From: Zobellia roscoffensis
GTDB lineage: Bacteria > Bacteroidota > Bacteroidia > Flavobacteriales > Flavobacteriaceae
Length of the DNA stretch: 64,000 nucleotides
Reading direction: 5' to 3'
Assembly (NCBI RefSeq): GCF_015330165.1
Contig: NZ_JADDXT010000002.1
Coordinates: forward strand, 1,548,504-1,612,503
Under the pieces are notes generated by a model. It searched no databases and was not told where the DNA came from. It saw only the letters and a program-made list of their open reading frames with translations. This document shows positions 43,946-52,876 of this stretch, piece by piece. The position numbers and the translations under genes are program-made. Every line of letters starts with the position of its first letter. The first letter of the stretch is position 1.

Positions 43946-44404
43946 CTAGCCCATACCTTTCATCGATGCCAAAGTGGCAGACCATACGATTAAAGACGAA
44001 AGAAAAATACCAATGGTATTGGCCCAAAAGGCTTTTGTTTTTTCAATTTTAAAGAGATAAGAAGCAATACTACCGGCATAAACGCCTGTGCCCGGTACAG
44101 GTAACATTACAAAAAATATAAGACCCCAAAAGCCATAGCGCTTTATTTTATCTCCTGAGCCCGTTTTGGCCCTACGGGCAACAAATATCGCAGATTTCTT
44201 ATAAAAACCCCACTTTAGGAAATAACGATTAACTTTCTCCAGAAAGAAAATCATCAAAGGAAATACCAATACGTTTGCTGCAAAACATAGAACAAACACC
44301 AAATAAATATTAAGACCATTTAGCAACCCATAGGGTATACCCACCTTAGCTTCTCCGAAAGGAGAAAGGCTCCACAAAATGGCAATAATAAAATCTATAA
44401 TCAC
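43946..44404 (-). CDS. Small multidrug export family membrane protein
   Basis: This 152-residue inner-membrane protein has about four hydrophobic segments and matches the small multi-drug export protein family: FGEAKVGIPYGLLNGLN at the first loop and FFVMLPVPGTGVYAGSIASYLF near 100-120. Direct evidence for drug transport by this family is thin. A -7 box TACTTTTG (44498 down to 44491) could start its mRNA. It converges with the GreA-like gene, 20 bp away. Confidence 0.78.
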   Translation of the reverse strand: MIIDFIIAILWSLSPFGEAKVGIPYGLLNGLNIYLVFVLCFAANVLVFPLMIFFLEKVNRYFLKWGFYKKSAIFVARRAKTGSGDKIKRYGFWGLIFFVMLPVPGTGVYAGSIASYLFKIEKTKAFWANTIGIFLSSLIVWSATLASMKGMG

Positions 44405-44603
44405 AGTATTTTTTTTGAAGCGCTAAACTACTAATCCATGGGGTTTGAGCACCATGTGAACTCATAAATAATTCCAAAAATTGTGCCGCTCAAAAGTATG
44501 TAGTTCGTTTTAACATTTTTTAACTTTTCGATGAGTGGTACAATATTATCTATCTGTCTGAGTTTTAGAGTATATATATTTATTAACCAAACCTTTTTGA
44601 CCT

Positions 44604-44765
44604 ATGAAACCTTTATTTGCAAAATTATTTTTATTAGCTTTTGTTTCAATGACTGCTTTTTCATGTAGCGTAAAATCTGAATTGGAAGATATTGCTGATG
44701 AACTAGAGGAAGAAAATAACAATGACGCACGAACTGAAGTCATTAAATTAGAGGACAACAAGTAG
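44604..44765 (+). CDS. 53-residue small lipoprotein
   Basis: An ATG at 44604 opens a 53-codon frame ending in TAG. The product has a hydrophobic N-terminus and a lipobox AFSC (C21), followed by an acidic helix-like stretch (ELEDIADELEEENNND). It is followed by a strong terminator 21 bp after the stop. I know no family for it. Signal peptide, lipobox, isolated position and terminator make a real gene likely. Confidence 0.65.
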   Translation: MKPLFAKLFLLAFVSMTAFSCSVKSELEDIADELEEENNNDARTEVIKLEDNK

Positions 44766-44786
44766 TTCGAAGTCTTATAAATACAG

Positions 44787-44817
44787 AAAGGGAACCTTTT
44801 AAGGTTCCCTTTTTTTA
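44787..44817. terminator. Bidirectional terminator between the small lipoprotein and cupredoxin-like genes
   Basis: A perfect 12-bp inverted repeat (44787-44798 with 44801-44812; core AAGGGAACCTT) with A and T tracts on each side serves two converging genes. The 2-nt loop means the inner pairs must open. Confidence 0.85.
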
Positions 44818-44848
44818 TGAGGTACAATTTATAAACTGTATAAGCTTA

Positions 44849-45238
44849 TTACTGTACTAGAATGGTATTGTCTGTAGCTGTTGGGTTCATAGGACAAAAA
44901 TATACATACTCCCCAGCCTCTAATACGGTTGGTTTGGACGATTGTATTTTACCTGTAGCAACAACTTCTGTCACATAGGCAGTCTGAATATGGTTTTCAG
45001 GTTTACTAATATCTTCGCCTTTTTTGACAAGAACAAAACCAACATCATGACCAACTCCTTTATTTGCTATATTAAAAACATAAGTGCCCGGAGAAACAGT
45101 TAATGATTTTTGAGTAAACTCACCGGGAGTTTGTTCTAGTGCAATTGTTTTTACTTCTTTCTTTACCATTTCATCCTGAGCATTTGCTGAAAATGCTACT
45201 GTAAATACCAATACTACTGCTGCTAATATATTTTTCAT
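44849..45238 (-). CDS. Exported cupredoxin-like protein
   Basis: This 129-residue protein has a signal peptide (MKNILAAVVLVFTVAFSANAQ) and a beta-sandwich-like mature domain. KSLTVSPGTYVFNIANKGVGHDVGFVL gives one possible copper histidine and GEYVYFCPMNP gives the cysteine, with a nearby methionine. The second histidine expected after the cysteine in plastocyanin-like proteins is not visible, so a normal type 1 copper site is doubtful. It should be periplasmic. The gene stands between the small lipoprotein and the AhpD-like gene, on the same strand as the latter. Confidence 0.75.
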   Translation of the reverse strand: MKNILAAVVLVFTVAFSANAQDEMVKKEVKTIALEQTPGEFTQKSLTVSPGTYVFNIANKGVGHDVGFVLVKKGEDISKPENHIQTAYVTEVVATGKIQSSKPTVLEAGEYVYFCPMNPTATDNTILVQ

Positions 45239-45349
45239 AATTTTTAGTTTTTGTCTTTTGTTTATTTTGAAAAGACGGATTATTTGAAAGATTTACTATT
45301 AAAATTAGATTAATAACCCTGTACAACTTGAGATTATACAGGGCAAGTT

Positions 45350-45898
45350 TTATGCTTCTACGCTTTGTAATGGAGCTGCAACTGGAAAATCTACAGGAAC
45401 ATCTGTAGTTTTGTGAATGTAGTTAGAGATTGTTTTGTCTCCCACTAGCACAATGGTATCAATTAGGTTTTCCTTGGTCCATCCTGCGTTTAAGAATTTC
45501 TCAACTACTGCATCGTCTGTTGCACCACGGTTTTCTGTAATGTTTTTTGCAAGAGCGGCAAGTGCATCTAATTTTGGGTCAAATGAGGCTTTTCCGGCTC
45601 TAAGCTCAAGAATTTCTGAGTCGCTAAAACCATTCATTTTGCCAATAGCTGTATGGGCAGAAAGACAATAAGTACATTCGTTTACCTGACTAACTGCTAG
45701 GTTCACTACTTCTTTTTGTTTGGCGGTCAAAGATGTTTTTGCACTGCTCAAAGCTAAATAGTTCGCTAAGGCGTTTTCAGAATAGGCATATGTTGCGTAA
45801 AGGTTAGGGACAAAACCTACTGCTTTTTCTAAGTTGTCAAAAATTGCTTGATTGCTTGTGCTTACTTCTTCTCTTGTTGGTACATTAAATTTGCTCAT
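45350..45898 (-). CDS. Carboxymuconolactone decarboxylase / AhpD-like protein
   Basis: This 182-residue cytoplasmic protein has the AhpD-type active site ECTYCLSAH (CxxC followed by His, near 76-84), used for peroxide-linked thiol chemistry. The flanking helices (LTAKQKEVVNLAVSQVNECTYC) match the CMD superfamily; the C-terminal part (GDKTISNYIHKTTDVPVDFP) matches the group of peroxidase-related enzymes. Encoded just downstream of a small His/Cys peptide and an AraC regulator on the same strand, so it may be an oxidative or electrophile stress gene under that regulator. Confidence 0.85.
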   Translation of the reverse strand: MSKFNVPTREEVSTSNQAIFDNLEKAVGFVPNLYATYAYSENALANYLALSSAKTSLTAKQKEVVNLAVSQVNECTYCLSAHTAIGKMNGFSDSEILELRAGKASFDPKLDALAALAKNITENRGATDDAVVEKFLNAGWTKENLIDTIVLVGDKTISNYIHKTTDVPVDFPVAAPLQSVEA

Positions 45899-45971
45899 AA
45901 TTTCTAGGTATTATGTCATTTTTACGATGCAAATCGCTTCGGTTTTATGACTATTTCTAATTTGTTATTTT

Positions 45972-46124
45972 TTAAAATTCTACGTGAGGTTTTTCAGCAT
46001 CACAATAAAAATCATGATGATGTTTTTGCTCACAATGGGTTTCGGCATCTACAGTTTGTAATTGCCTAGTTGGGCGAGAGAAAATCTCTATAAGGTTAAA
46101 AAGAGATATATGTTTTAAGTTCAT
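45972..46124 (-). CDS. 50-residue His/Cys-containing small protein
   Basis: On the minus strand an ATG at 46124 opens a 50-codon frame ending in TAA. The C-terminal half is rich in His, Cys and acidic residues (DAETHCEQKHHHDFYCDAEKPH), suggesting metal binding. A near-consensus -7 box CATCTTTG (46157 down to 46150) lies 26 bp upstream. It lies between the AraC regulator and the AhpD-like gene on the same strand. I know no family. A chance frame cannot be excluded at this size. Confidence 0.5.
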   Translation of the reverse strand: MNLKHISLFNLIEIFSRPTRQLQTVDAETHCEQKHHHDFYCDAEKPHVEF

Positions 46125-46216
46125 CTTGCGTTGTATTTTAATTACAATGCAAAGATGCGAATGAAGTAAGCTTGTTTGTTAGGCGCGATTGCCCGACCGC
46201 TTGTAGAAATTTCCCG

Positions 46217-47071
46217 TTACGAAGAAATTGGGGCTATTTCGCGGTATTGAGAGGGAGAAGTACCGGTCATTTTCTTGAAAAACCGACTGAAATGCGCTGG
46301 GTCGTTAAAACCTAAATCATACGCAATTTCTTGATTTTGCTTGTCCGTAAAGTTTATTAATCGTTTTGCTTCAAGGGCCAAACGATCTAAAATAATCTGC
46401 TGTGGAGATTTTTGGTTGTATATGGAAAAAAGATTAGAGAGCGTTTTTGGACTTTTAAATAAGAGTTCTGCATAATCACTCACCTTCCTTTTTGTTTTGT
46501 AGTGTGTATCTACTAGAACATTGAACTTTCTTATAATTTCAACTTGATCATTATCCAGTTTTTTAACGATAAGTTGCTCTTTGGCCAAACGTGTACAAAT
46601 GATAATTAATCGTTTTAATAACATTTGAAGCATATCTCCTTGAATACCATCTGGAGTAGAAAACTCATCTTGGAAGACCTCATAAAGCGTTTCAAATTTA
46701 CGCTTTTGCTCTGTAGGAATAGATATGATAGGAAGGTCTTGAGTGCCAAAAAATAAGATGCCATTACATGATACTTCGTGATCATGATCGTTTATACAGT
46801 AAAATTCTCTATTAAAGTGAAATGCAGTTAATGGCAAAGTTGTCTTCTCGTATGAAACGTGCTGCAGGTATGTAGTTGTAACCAATTGGTCTGGTAACAG
46901 TGTTATGGGCATACCATCAATATATAATTCAAGAGGTTGTGAATTTCTGTTCCAAAGCATGTAAATGTTTCCAGAGCTTACTGAAAATTGATTCTCATAC
47001 TTTTTAATATCATCTGTAAACCCTAAGTGAGAGCCTAACTTGGCATCATTGAACTCAAATTTCATCTGCAA
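46217..47071 (-). CDS. AraC family transcriptional regulator
   Basis: This 284-residue protein has an N-terminal cupin-like sensing half (about 20-130, with HVSYEKTTLPLTAFHFNREFYCINDHDHEVSCNG) and a C-terminal double HTH of the AraC type. The second helix reads NQEIAYDLGFNDPAHFSRFFKKMTGTSPSQYR, a full match to the family consensus. The Met at codon 3 could also be the start. The N-terminal CINDHDHEVSC could bind metal or sense thiol-reactive compounds. Likely targets are the two genes downstream on the same strand, by position only. Confidence 0.9.
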   Translation of the reverse strand: MQMKFEFNDAKLGSHLGFTDDIKKYENQFSVSSGNIYMLWNRNSQPLELYIDGMPITLLPDQLVTTTYLQHVSYEKTTLPLTAFHFNREFYCINDHDHEVSCNGILFFGTQDLPIISIPTEQKRKFETLYEVFQDEFSTPDGIQGDMLQMLLKRLIIICTRLAKEQLIVKKLDNDQVEIIRKFNVLVDTHYKTKRKVSDYAELLFKSPKTLSNLFSIYNQKSPQQIILDRLALEAKRLINFTDKQNQEIAYDLGFNDPAHFSRFFKKMTGTSPSQYREIAPISS

Positions 47072-47246
47072 CTGGTTAGATTGTTTGATTGAATTAGTCT
47101 CTTTCCTAGAAATAACCTTACCTTATATCTATTTAAGTAAGATAAAACTTTAATGTTAAACGATTCTAACTGTTTGTTGGGCAAGAAGTCTTTTTGTACT
47201 ATTGAGGAAGGAAATCAGAAGAGTTAGTTAACTTAACTATAATGGT

Positions 47247-47756
47247 ATGAAGGCGTACGATGAGGCGGCAGATAAGTTTTATGGTAAAATAGATATAAGT
47301 CCGGTACCGCTGGTTTCCTGGGACATACATAGTCTTAATTTTCAGGAACTTTGCATGAATAGCAAAGATGTAATTTCTATACAGAATATTGCCGAACGTA
47401 ATAGATGGGTTTATGATAAACTAGAAAGTTTATCTACGATAGGTACAGATGTTGTTGTTATTACCGATATAAAATTGACTATCGTTCACGCTACGGGTAA
47501 TATTCTTTCAATGACAGGATATAAATCGGAAGAAGTGATAGGAAAGTCTCCTAAAATATTCCAAGGAAAAGAAACGAGCCCAGAAACACTAGTAAAAATA
47601 AAAACGGCCATCGAAAGAAAAATTCCTTTTGAGGCCGTTGTTATAAACTATAAAAAGGACGGAAGTACTTATAATTGTGAAATAAAGGCAGAGCCTGTAT
47701 TCAACAATCGAGGACAACTCGTCAACTTTATTGCATTTGAAAAAGAAGTGGCTTAA
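47247..47756 (+). CDS. LOV-like PAS domain protein without the photoactive cysteine
   Basis: This 169-residue protein is a single PAS domain (about 62-169) with a helical N-terminal cap. ILSMTGYKSEEVIGKSPKIFQGKETSPETL aligns with LOV domains, but where they carry the flavin-linking cysteine (GRNCRFLQG) this protein has GKSPKIFQG (99-107), with no Cys. There is no output domain, so it may bind a ligand or flavin non-covalently and act through a partner. It stands alone on the plus strand. Its stop codon lies in the loop of a terminator hairpin. Confidence 0.85.
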   Translation: MKAYDEAADKFYGKIDISPVPLVSWDIHSLNFQELCMNSKDVISIQNIAERNRWVYDKLESLSTIGTDVVVITDIKLTIVHATGNILSMTGYKSEEVIGKSPKIFQGKETSPETLVKIKTAIERKIPFEAVVINYKKDGSTYNCEIKAEPVFNNRGQLVNFIAFEKEVA

Positions 47757-47770
47757 GACCACTTCTTTTT
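47740..47770. terminator. Bidirectional terminator overlapping the end of the PAS gene
   Basis: A perfect 12-bp stem (47740-47751 with 47759-47770; AAAAAGAAGTGG and its complement) closes a 7-nt loop that contains the TAA stop codon. A and T tracts allow use in both directions, for the PAS gene and for pyk. Confidence 0.88.
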
Positions 47771-47787
47771 AATATTTGTCTACAATA

Positions 47788-49224
47788 TTACTTGTTTTCA
47801 ATTTCGGTTACACGTAAAGTGTTTACCATACCTTTTTCTTTCATAGGCATTGCGGCTAAACTAATTAACATATCTCCTGTTTCTAAAAGACCTTTGTCAC
47901 AAGCCATTTTATTAACGTCTTCTATAGTTTCGTCAGTAGAAACATCTTTGTCATAATAAAAAGCACGAACACCCCATAAAAGGTTCAGTTGTGTAAGTAT
48001 ACGCTTGTTAGAGGTGAAAACTAGAATATGTGAACTTGGTCTCCATGCAGAAATTTGAAATGCAGTATAACCACTATTCGTTAAAGTAGAAATAGCTTTT
48101 GCTTTAATTTCATTCGCCATAATAGCCGCATGGTAACAAATAGATTTTGTAATATATCTTTTTGTGCGAATATGCGGTGGATCGTGAGGTACTTGAATAA
48201 GTTCTGAACCTTCTACACTTTGTAGAATACTTGTCATTTTTTCAATAACCTGAACAGGGTAGTTACCTACAGATGTTTCTCCTGAGAGCATAACAGCATC
48301 TGCACCATCCATAACAGAGTTGGCAACGTCATTCACCTCTGCACGTGTTGGTGTAAGGCTCGTAATCATTGTTTCCATCATTTGGGTAGCGATAATTACT
48401 GGTATACGAGCTTTCTTAGCCCTAAGAACTAATTGCTTTTGAATCAAAGGAACTTCTTGCGCTGGTACTTCAACACCTAAATCACCACGGGCAACCATAA
48501 GTCCATCACAATAAGCAACAATCTTATCTATGTTTTCAACAGCTTCCGGTTTTTCTATTTTAGCGATAATCGGAATTTTTTCATCTGCGTGTTCCTTAAT
48601 AATAGCTTGAAGATCAATAAGATCTTGGCTAAAACGAACAAATGAAAGAGCGATCCAATCTACCTTTAAGGAAATTGCAAAAATGGCATCTTTTACATCT
48701 TTTTCTGTTAAAGCAGGTAAAGAGATATTGGTGTTTGGAAGGTTAACTCCTTTTTTAGAACGTAGCGGCCCACCTTGTATTACTTTGGTCTTAACTTCGG
48801 TTTTACCGTTAGTTTCAACTACTTCGAACATCAATTTTCCATCATCTAACAAGATACGCTCACCAGGCTTAACATCTTGAGGAAATGCGGCATAATTCAT
48901 ATATACCCTTTCGGCGGTACCTTCAAAAGGCTCACCGGTAACAAAGGTGATTTCATCACCAGGGGCAACGACTACTTCACTAGCCATAACACCTACCCTT
49001 AATTTAGGACCTTGCAAATCTGCAAGAATAGAGGTGTTGCGACCGGTTTCTTCGTTGAGTTCCCGTATCATTTCTACACGTTCTGTAACGTCTTTATAAT
49101 CAGCATGTGAAAAGTTGATGCGAAAGACATCTACACCAGCTTCCATCATATCTCTCAGCACTTCCTTTTTGCTTGTGGCCGGCCCTAGGGTGGCTACAAT
49201 TTTTGTCTTTTTATTACTTGGCAT
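47788..49224 (-). CDS. pyk: Pyruvate kinase
   Basis: This 478-residue glycolytic enzyme converts phosphoenolpyruvate and ADP to pyruvate and ATP. Motifs: KIVATLGPATS (7-17), VFRINFSHADY (about 33-43), the active-site region IIAKIEKPEAVENIDKIV (about 219-236), GLMVARGDLGVEVP and MLSGETSVGNYPV. Length matches bacterial PykF/PykA. It is the last gene of an acpP-fabF-rnc-IPExxxVDY-pyk block on the minus strand, an arrangement shared by many Flavobacteriaceae. Confidence 0.97.
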   Translation of the reverse strand: MPSNKKTKIVATLGPATSKKEVLRDMMEAGVDVFRINFSHADYKDVTERVEMIRELNEETGRNTSILADLQGPKLRVGVMASEVVVAPGDEITFVTGEPFEGTAERVYMNYAAFPQDVKPGERILLDDGKLMFEVVETNGKTEVKTKVIQGGPLRSKKGVNLPNTNISLPALTEKDVKDAIFAISLKVDWIALSFVRFSQDLIDLQAIIKEHADEKIPIIAKIEKPEAVENIDKIVAYCDGLMVARGDLGVEVPAQEVPLIQKQLVLRAKKARIPVIIATQMMETMITSLTPTRAEVNDVANSVMDGADAVMLSGETSVGNYPVQVIEKMTSILQSVEGSELIQVPHDPPHIRTKRYITKSICYHAAIMANEIKAKAISTLTNSGYTAFQISAWRPSSHILVFTSNKRILTQLNLLWGVRAFYYDKDVSTDETIEDVNKMACDKGLLETGDMLISLAAMPMKEKGMVNTLRVTEIENK

Positions 49225-49227
49225 TGA

Positions 49228-49692
49228 TCAAAAAATTAAATTGTTCTTAGATTTGAGTTTGTCAGTTTCTATGGCGTAAGCCGTTATAATTTTGGGTATG
49301 TTTTGTAGTGTTTTTACAAGGTTTTCCATATTTATGAAGCCATCTTGTTCTATTTTTAAAAAATAGTCCACATCTCGGTGTTCGGGCACCATGTGAAATG
49401 TTGTGAATGACGGCTCATCCTTAAATAGCCCTTTTCGGCTCACAGTGTCCTCTACTAAACCGTTATTGGTAAATAAGGTCCAATACCTATCATTAATATC
49501 ATCTTTCCATTCAAAAATTGGAACTGTAATATGACCGGTAAGGTCAAGGTCTATTTCAGACCTTTTAAAGTTCGATTTTAAATGAAGATTGAGAGCATAG
49601 GCTATGGCATAATCTTCAAGGCTACTATGCAATGCAACTAAATCGAATGAATCTTCGTAAAAGTCGTTCGTAATTTTATGTACTGCTACCAT
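49228..49692 (-). CDS. IPExxxVDY family protein
   Basis: This 154-residue protein carries the name-giving motif as VPEHRDVDYFLKIEQDG (about 117-133). The N-terminal part (DLVALHSSLEDYAIAYALNLHLKSNFKR) is also typical. It has no signal peptide and its function is unknown. It lies 3 bp before pyk and after rnc, its conserved place in Bacteroidota. Confidence 0.9.
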   Translation of the reverse strand: MVAVHKITNDFYEDSFDLVALHSSLEDYAIAYALNLHLKSNFKRSEIDLDLTGHITVPIFEWKDDINDRYWTLFTNNGLVEDTVSRKGLFKDEPSFTTFHMVPEHRDVDYFLKIEQDGFINMENLVKTLQNIPKIITAYAIETDKLKSKNNLIF

Positions 49693-49802
49693 AGGGGCAC
49701 AAAGTGGTAAAGATAATATTAATACCGTACAACGCCTAGATTAGATAAGGCTAAAACTATTTTTGAACAAACTATAACATTTTGGTTACATAAAATTATG
49801 AT

Positions 49803-50540
49803 TCAAGACTTATCCATCTTGTCTTGGAGCGCATAATATGCTCTTTTAGAAGCTCGTTCTTCTGCTTTCTTTTTAGATGTAGCCCTAGCTTTTGCTACAA
49901 CCGTATCCGCAATAGTTAGCTTTACCGCAAAATGTTTTAGTGCATCATTACCAGTGTCATCATAAACGTCATAATCAAATGTTTTTTTCTGCTTTTGGCA
50001 CCATTCAATTACAAGACTTTTGTAGCTAATGACCTTTCCTTCTAATTGTTCTATATCAACATAAGGTTCTATAACTTTTTGGCTGATGAATTTTTCGCAA
50101 TATTTATAGCCGCGGTCTAGATAAATTGCGCCTACCAATGCTTCAAAAACATTCCCATGTATGTTTTCGCCAAAGTGCGATTTTGGAATACGACTTTTAA
50201 CGTAATTAATAAGACCTAAGTCCTTACCAAGTTGATTGAGGTGCTTTCTACTTACAATCTTAGAACGCATCTTGGTGAGATAACCTTCATCACCTTCAGG
50301 AACCTCGTCATATAAGTGTTTAGAGATTATGGTTCCTAACATAGAGTCTCCTAAAAACTCAAGGCGCTCATAATTTAAAGGGTTTCCATCTTCATCCTTT
50401 TCATTAGCTGAGCGGTGTACGAAAGCCTTTTTGTAAATGGCTAGGTTTTTGGGTTTAAAACCTAAAATAGAAGTCATTCCTCCAAAAAAATCCCCATCCT
50501 CTTTAGGATGGGAATTGAATATATTGGAAGGAAATCCCAT
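49803..50540 (-). CDS. rnc: Ribonuclease III
   Basis: This 245-residue double-stranded-RNA endonuclease processes rRNA precursors. The catalytic RNase III domain has NYERLEFLGDSMLG (about 58-71) and the second acidic cluster NVFEALVGAIYLDRGY (about 131-146). The C-terminal double-stranded-RNA-binding domain (about 165-240) ends with a KARATSKKKAEERASKRAYYAL helix. It begins 6 bp after fabF. Confidence 0.96.
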   Translation of the reverse strand: MGFPSNIFNSHPKEDGDFFGGMTSILGFKPKNLAIYKKAFVHRSANEKDEDGNPLNYERLEFLGDSMLGTIISKHLYDEVPEGDEGYLTKMRSKIVSRKHLNQLGKDLGLINYVKSRIPKSHFGENIHGNVFEALVGAIYLDRGYKYCEKFISQKVIEPYVDIEQLEGKVISYKSLVIEWCQKQKKTFDYDVYDDTGNDALKHFAVKLTIADTVVAKARATSKKKAEERASKRAYYALQDKMDKS

Positions 50541-50546
50541 ATTGTA

Positions 50547-51800
50547 TTACTCGCTAAATTTTTTGAAAATTACGCAGGCATTGTGACCACCAAACCCAAA
50601 AGTGTTGCTCAATGCAACATTTACGTCACGTTTTTGAGCTTTGTTTAAGGTAAGGTTTAGTTTAGAATCTATATTTTCATCTACAGTCGTATGGTTTATA
50701 GTTGGCGGAACCAAACTATGTTGCATAGCTAAAATTGAGGCAATTGCCTCAATAGCTCCGGCGGCACCCAATAAGTGACCGGTCATTGACTTTGTAGAGT
50801 TGATATTGATGTTAGGGGCATGGTCTCCAAAGACTTCACTAATAGCCTTTAGTTCTGCCACATCTCCAAGGGGGGTAGAAGTACCATGTGTATTTATGGT
50901 GTCTACATCTTCCGGTTTTAGTCCGGCATCCCTTAAACAGTTCTTCATTACTTGAACTACTCCAATTCCATCAGGATGGGGAGCGGTCATATGGTAAGCA
51001 TCGCTCGAAAGTCCGCCACCGGCAACTTCGGCATATATTTTTGCACCACGCGCTTTGGCGTGTTCGTATTCTTCCAATATTAAAGCTCCAGCTCCTTCAC
51101 CTAAAACAAATCCGTCACGGGTTGCATCAAAAGGTCTTGATGCTGTTTCTGGACTATCGTTTCTAGTGGACAAGGCATGCATAGCGCCAAATCCACCCAT
51201 ACCAGCAATGGTTACAGCAGCTTCACTACCTCCGGTTACTACTACATCACAATGGCCTAAACGAATATAGTTTAAAGCATCGATCATAGCATTTGCAGAA
51301 GATGCACAGGCCGAAACCGTGGTATAATTAGGACCCATAAAACCATGTTTGATAGAGATATGTCCAGGGGCAATATCAGCAATCATTTTAGGAATAAAGA
51401 AGGGGTTGAATCTTGGTGTTCCGTCTCCTTCGGCGAAGTTCATAACTTCGTTTTGAAAAGTTTCTAGACCACCAATACCGGCTCCCCAGATAACTCCAAC
51501 ACGAAATTTGTCTACTACGTCCAAGTTAAGACCGGAATCTATAATAGCCTCATCGGAAGAGACTAGGGCGTATTGCGCAAACCTATCTAATTTTCTTGCC
51601 TCTTTGCGGTCAAAATGCTCTAGAGGGTCGAAATTTTTCAGCTCGCAAGCAAATTTCACCTTAAATTTTTCAGTATCGTAATAGGTCACGGGCGCAGAAC
51701 CGCTCTTTCCGTTTTTAAGACCTTCCCAATATTCATCAATATTGTTACCTATGGGTGTCAACGCACCCAACCCCGTAACTACAACTCGCTTTAATTGCAT
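50547..51800 (-). CDS. fabF: Beta-ketoacyl-ACP synthase II
   Basis: This 417-residue ketoacyl synthase elongates fatty acids. The Cys-His-His triad is C165 (TVSACASSAN), His in INTHGTSTPLGD (near 305) and His in KSMTGHLLGAAG (near 342). The start MQLKRVVVTGLGALTPIG is typical. It follows acpP by 113 bp on the same strand; acpP encodes its carrier substrate. Confidence 0.97.
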   Translation of the reverse strand: MQLKRVVVTGLGALTPIGNNIDEYWEGLKNGKSGSAPVTYYDTEKFKVKFACELKNFDPLEHFDRKEARKLDRFAQYALVSSDEAIIDSGLNLDVVDKFRVGVIWGAGIGGLETFQNEVMNFAEGDGTPRFNPFFIPKMIADIAPGHISIKHGFMGPNYTTVSACASSANAMIDALNYIRLGHCDVVVTGGSEAAVTIAGMGGFGAMHALSTRNDSPETASRPFDATRDGFVLGEGAGALILEEYEHAKARGAKIYAEVAGGGLSSDAYHMTAPHPDGIGVVQVMKNCLRDAGLKPEDVDTINTHGTSTPLGDVAELKAISEVFGDHAPNININSTKSMTGHLLGAAGAIEAIASILAMQHSLVPPTINHTTVDENIDSKLNLTLNKAQKRDVNVALSNTFGFGGHNACVIFKKFSE

Positions 51801-51913
51801 TGAACCTAAATTTTTGGTTTACTTAGTAAGTCAAGCGTAAATTAAAAAAATTATCCATGCGATAATGGTTACCACATGGATAATTTTGAATCTCGTTCAA
51901 GAAATCATAAAGA

Positions 51914-52147
51914 TTACTTCGCTTCTTCTATATAGCTAATGGCTTGGCCAACTGTTGCGATGTTCTCAGCTTGATCGTCTGGAATCTGAATATCAAATTC
52001 CTTCTCGAATTCCATGATCAACTCCACGGTATCCAATGAATCTGCGCCTAGGTCGTTAGTAAAGCTAGCTTCCGTTACTACTTCGTTCTCATCCACACCT
52101 AATTTATCAACGATGATAGCTTTTACTCTTGATGCAATGTCTGACAT
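51914..52147 (-). CDS. acpP: Acyl carrier protein
   Basis: This 77-residue acidic protein carries fatty acyl chains on a phosphopantetheine attached to S37 in DLGADSLDTVELIMEFE. It heads the minus-strand block acpP-fabF-rnc-IPExxxVDY-pyk. A perfect -7 box lies 34 bp before the start. Confidence 0.98.
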   Translation of the reverse strand: MSDIASRVKAIIVDKLGVDENEVVTEASFTNDLGADSLDTVELIMEFEKEFDIQIPDDQAENIATVGQAISYIEEAK

Positions 52148-52180
52148 AATAATATTGTTTTTAAAAAATTAAATTGGTTG

Positions 52181-52188
52181 CAAAAATA
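52181..52188 (-). promoter_or_regulatory. -7 box of acpP
   Basis: On the minus strand the sequence reads TATTTTTG, a TAnnTTTG match, 34 bp before the ATG. Confidence 0.5.
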
Positions 52189-52306
52189 AAAAACTTTGGA
52201 CTAAATCCACTATTTGTCGTTAAAATGTCTTGTAATTTATAAAATTTCAGGATAAGAGCGGTATTTTTGACCTAAATATTTTGCTGTCAGTAACGTTAAA
52301 TGCCAC

Positions 52307-52876
52307 ATGAAAAACATTGTATTATTCGCTTCCGGTTCAGGATCTAATGTTGAAAATATTGTTCAGTACTTTCAAGAAAATCCTCAGGTTAATATTTCTG
52401 CGGTATTATCTAATAAAACCCAAGCTAAAGTTTTGGATAGGTGTAATAGATTGAAAATTAATGGATTATACTTTAATAAAAATGCTTTCTACGAGACAGA
52501 TTGCGTGTTGGATATTCTAAAATCTTTAAAACCGGACCTTATAGTGTTGGCAGGTTTTCTTTGGAAAGTACCTGAGAATTTAGTTGCGAATTTTCCTGAT
52601 AAAATTGTAAATATTCACCCAGCATTATTGCCAAAATATGGAGGCAAGGGTATGTATGGTAATAATGTTCACGAGGCCGTAAGAGCTAATAATGAGACCG
52701 AAACGGGTATCACTATTCATTATATTAATGAGAATTATGACGAAGGTGCAGTAATTCGGCAGGTAAAAACGGCAATTTCTGCAGAAGACACTTCAGATGA
52801 TATAGCAAATAAGGTGCATGCACTTGAATACGAATACTATCCAAAGGTAATTGCACAATTATTAGGGGTAGAATAA
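52307..52876 (+). CDS. purN: Phosphoribosylglycinamide formyltransferase
   Basis: This 189-residue enzyme transfers the formyl group of 10-formyl-THF to GAR in purine synthesis. Motifs: the N-terminal SGSGSNVENIVQYF, catalytic Asn/His in KIVNIHPALLPKYGGKGMYG (about 97-116) and the catalytic Asp in HYINENYDEGAVIRQ (about 138-152). Length is typical. It is divergent from acpP and its stop codon overlaps the ATG of the RNase H gene by one base. Confidence 0.95.
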   Translation: MKNIVLFASGSGSNVENIVQYFQENPQVNISAVLSNKTQAKVLDRCNRLKINGLYFNKNAFYETDCVLDILKSLKPDLIVLAGFLWKVPENLVANFPDKIVNIHPALLPKYGGKGMYGNNVHEAVRANNETETGITIHYINENYDEGAVIRQVKTAISAEDTSDDIANKVHALEYEYYPKVIAQLLGVE

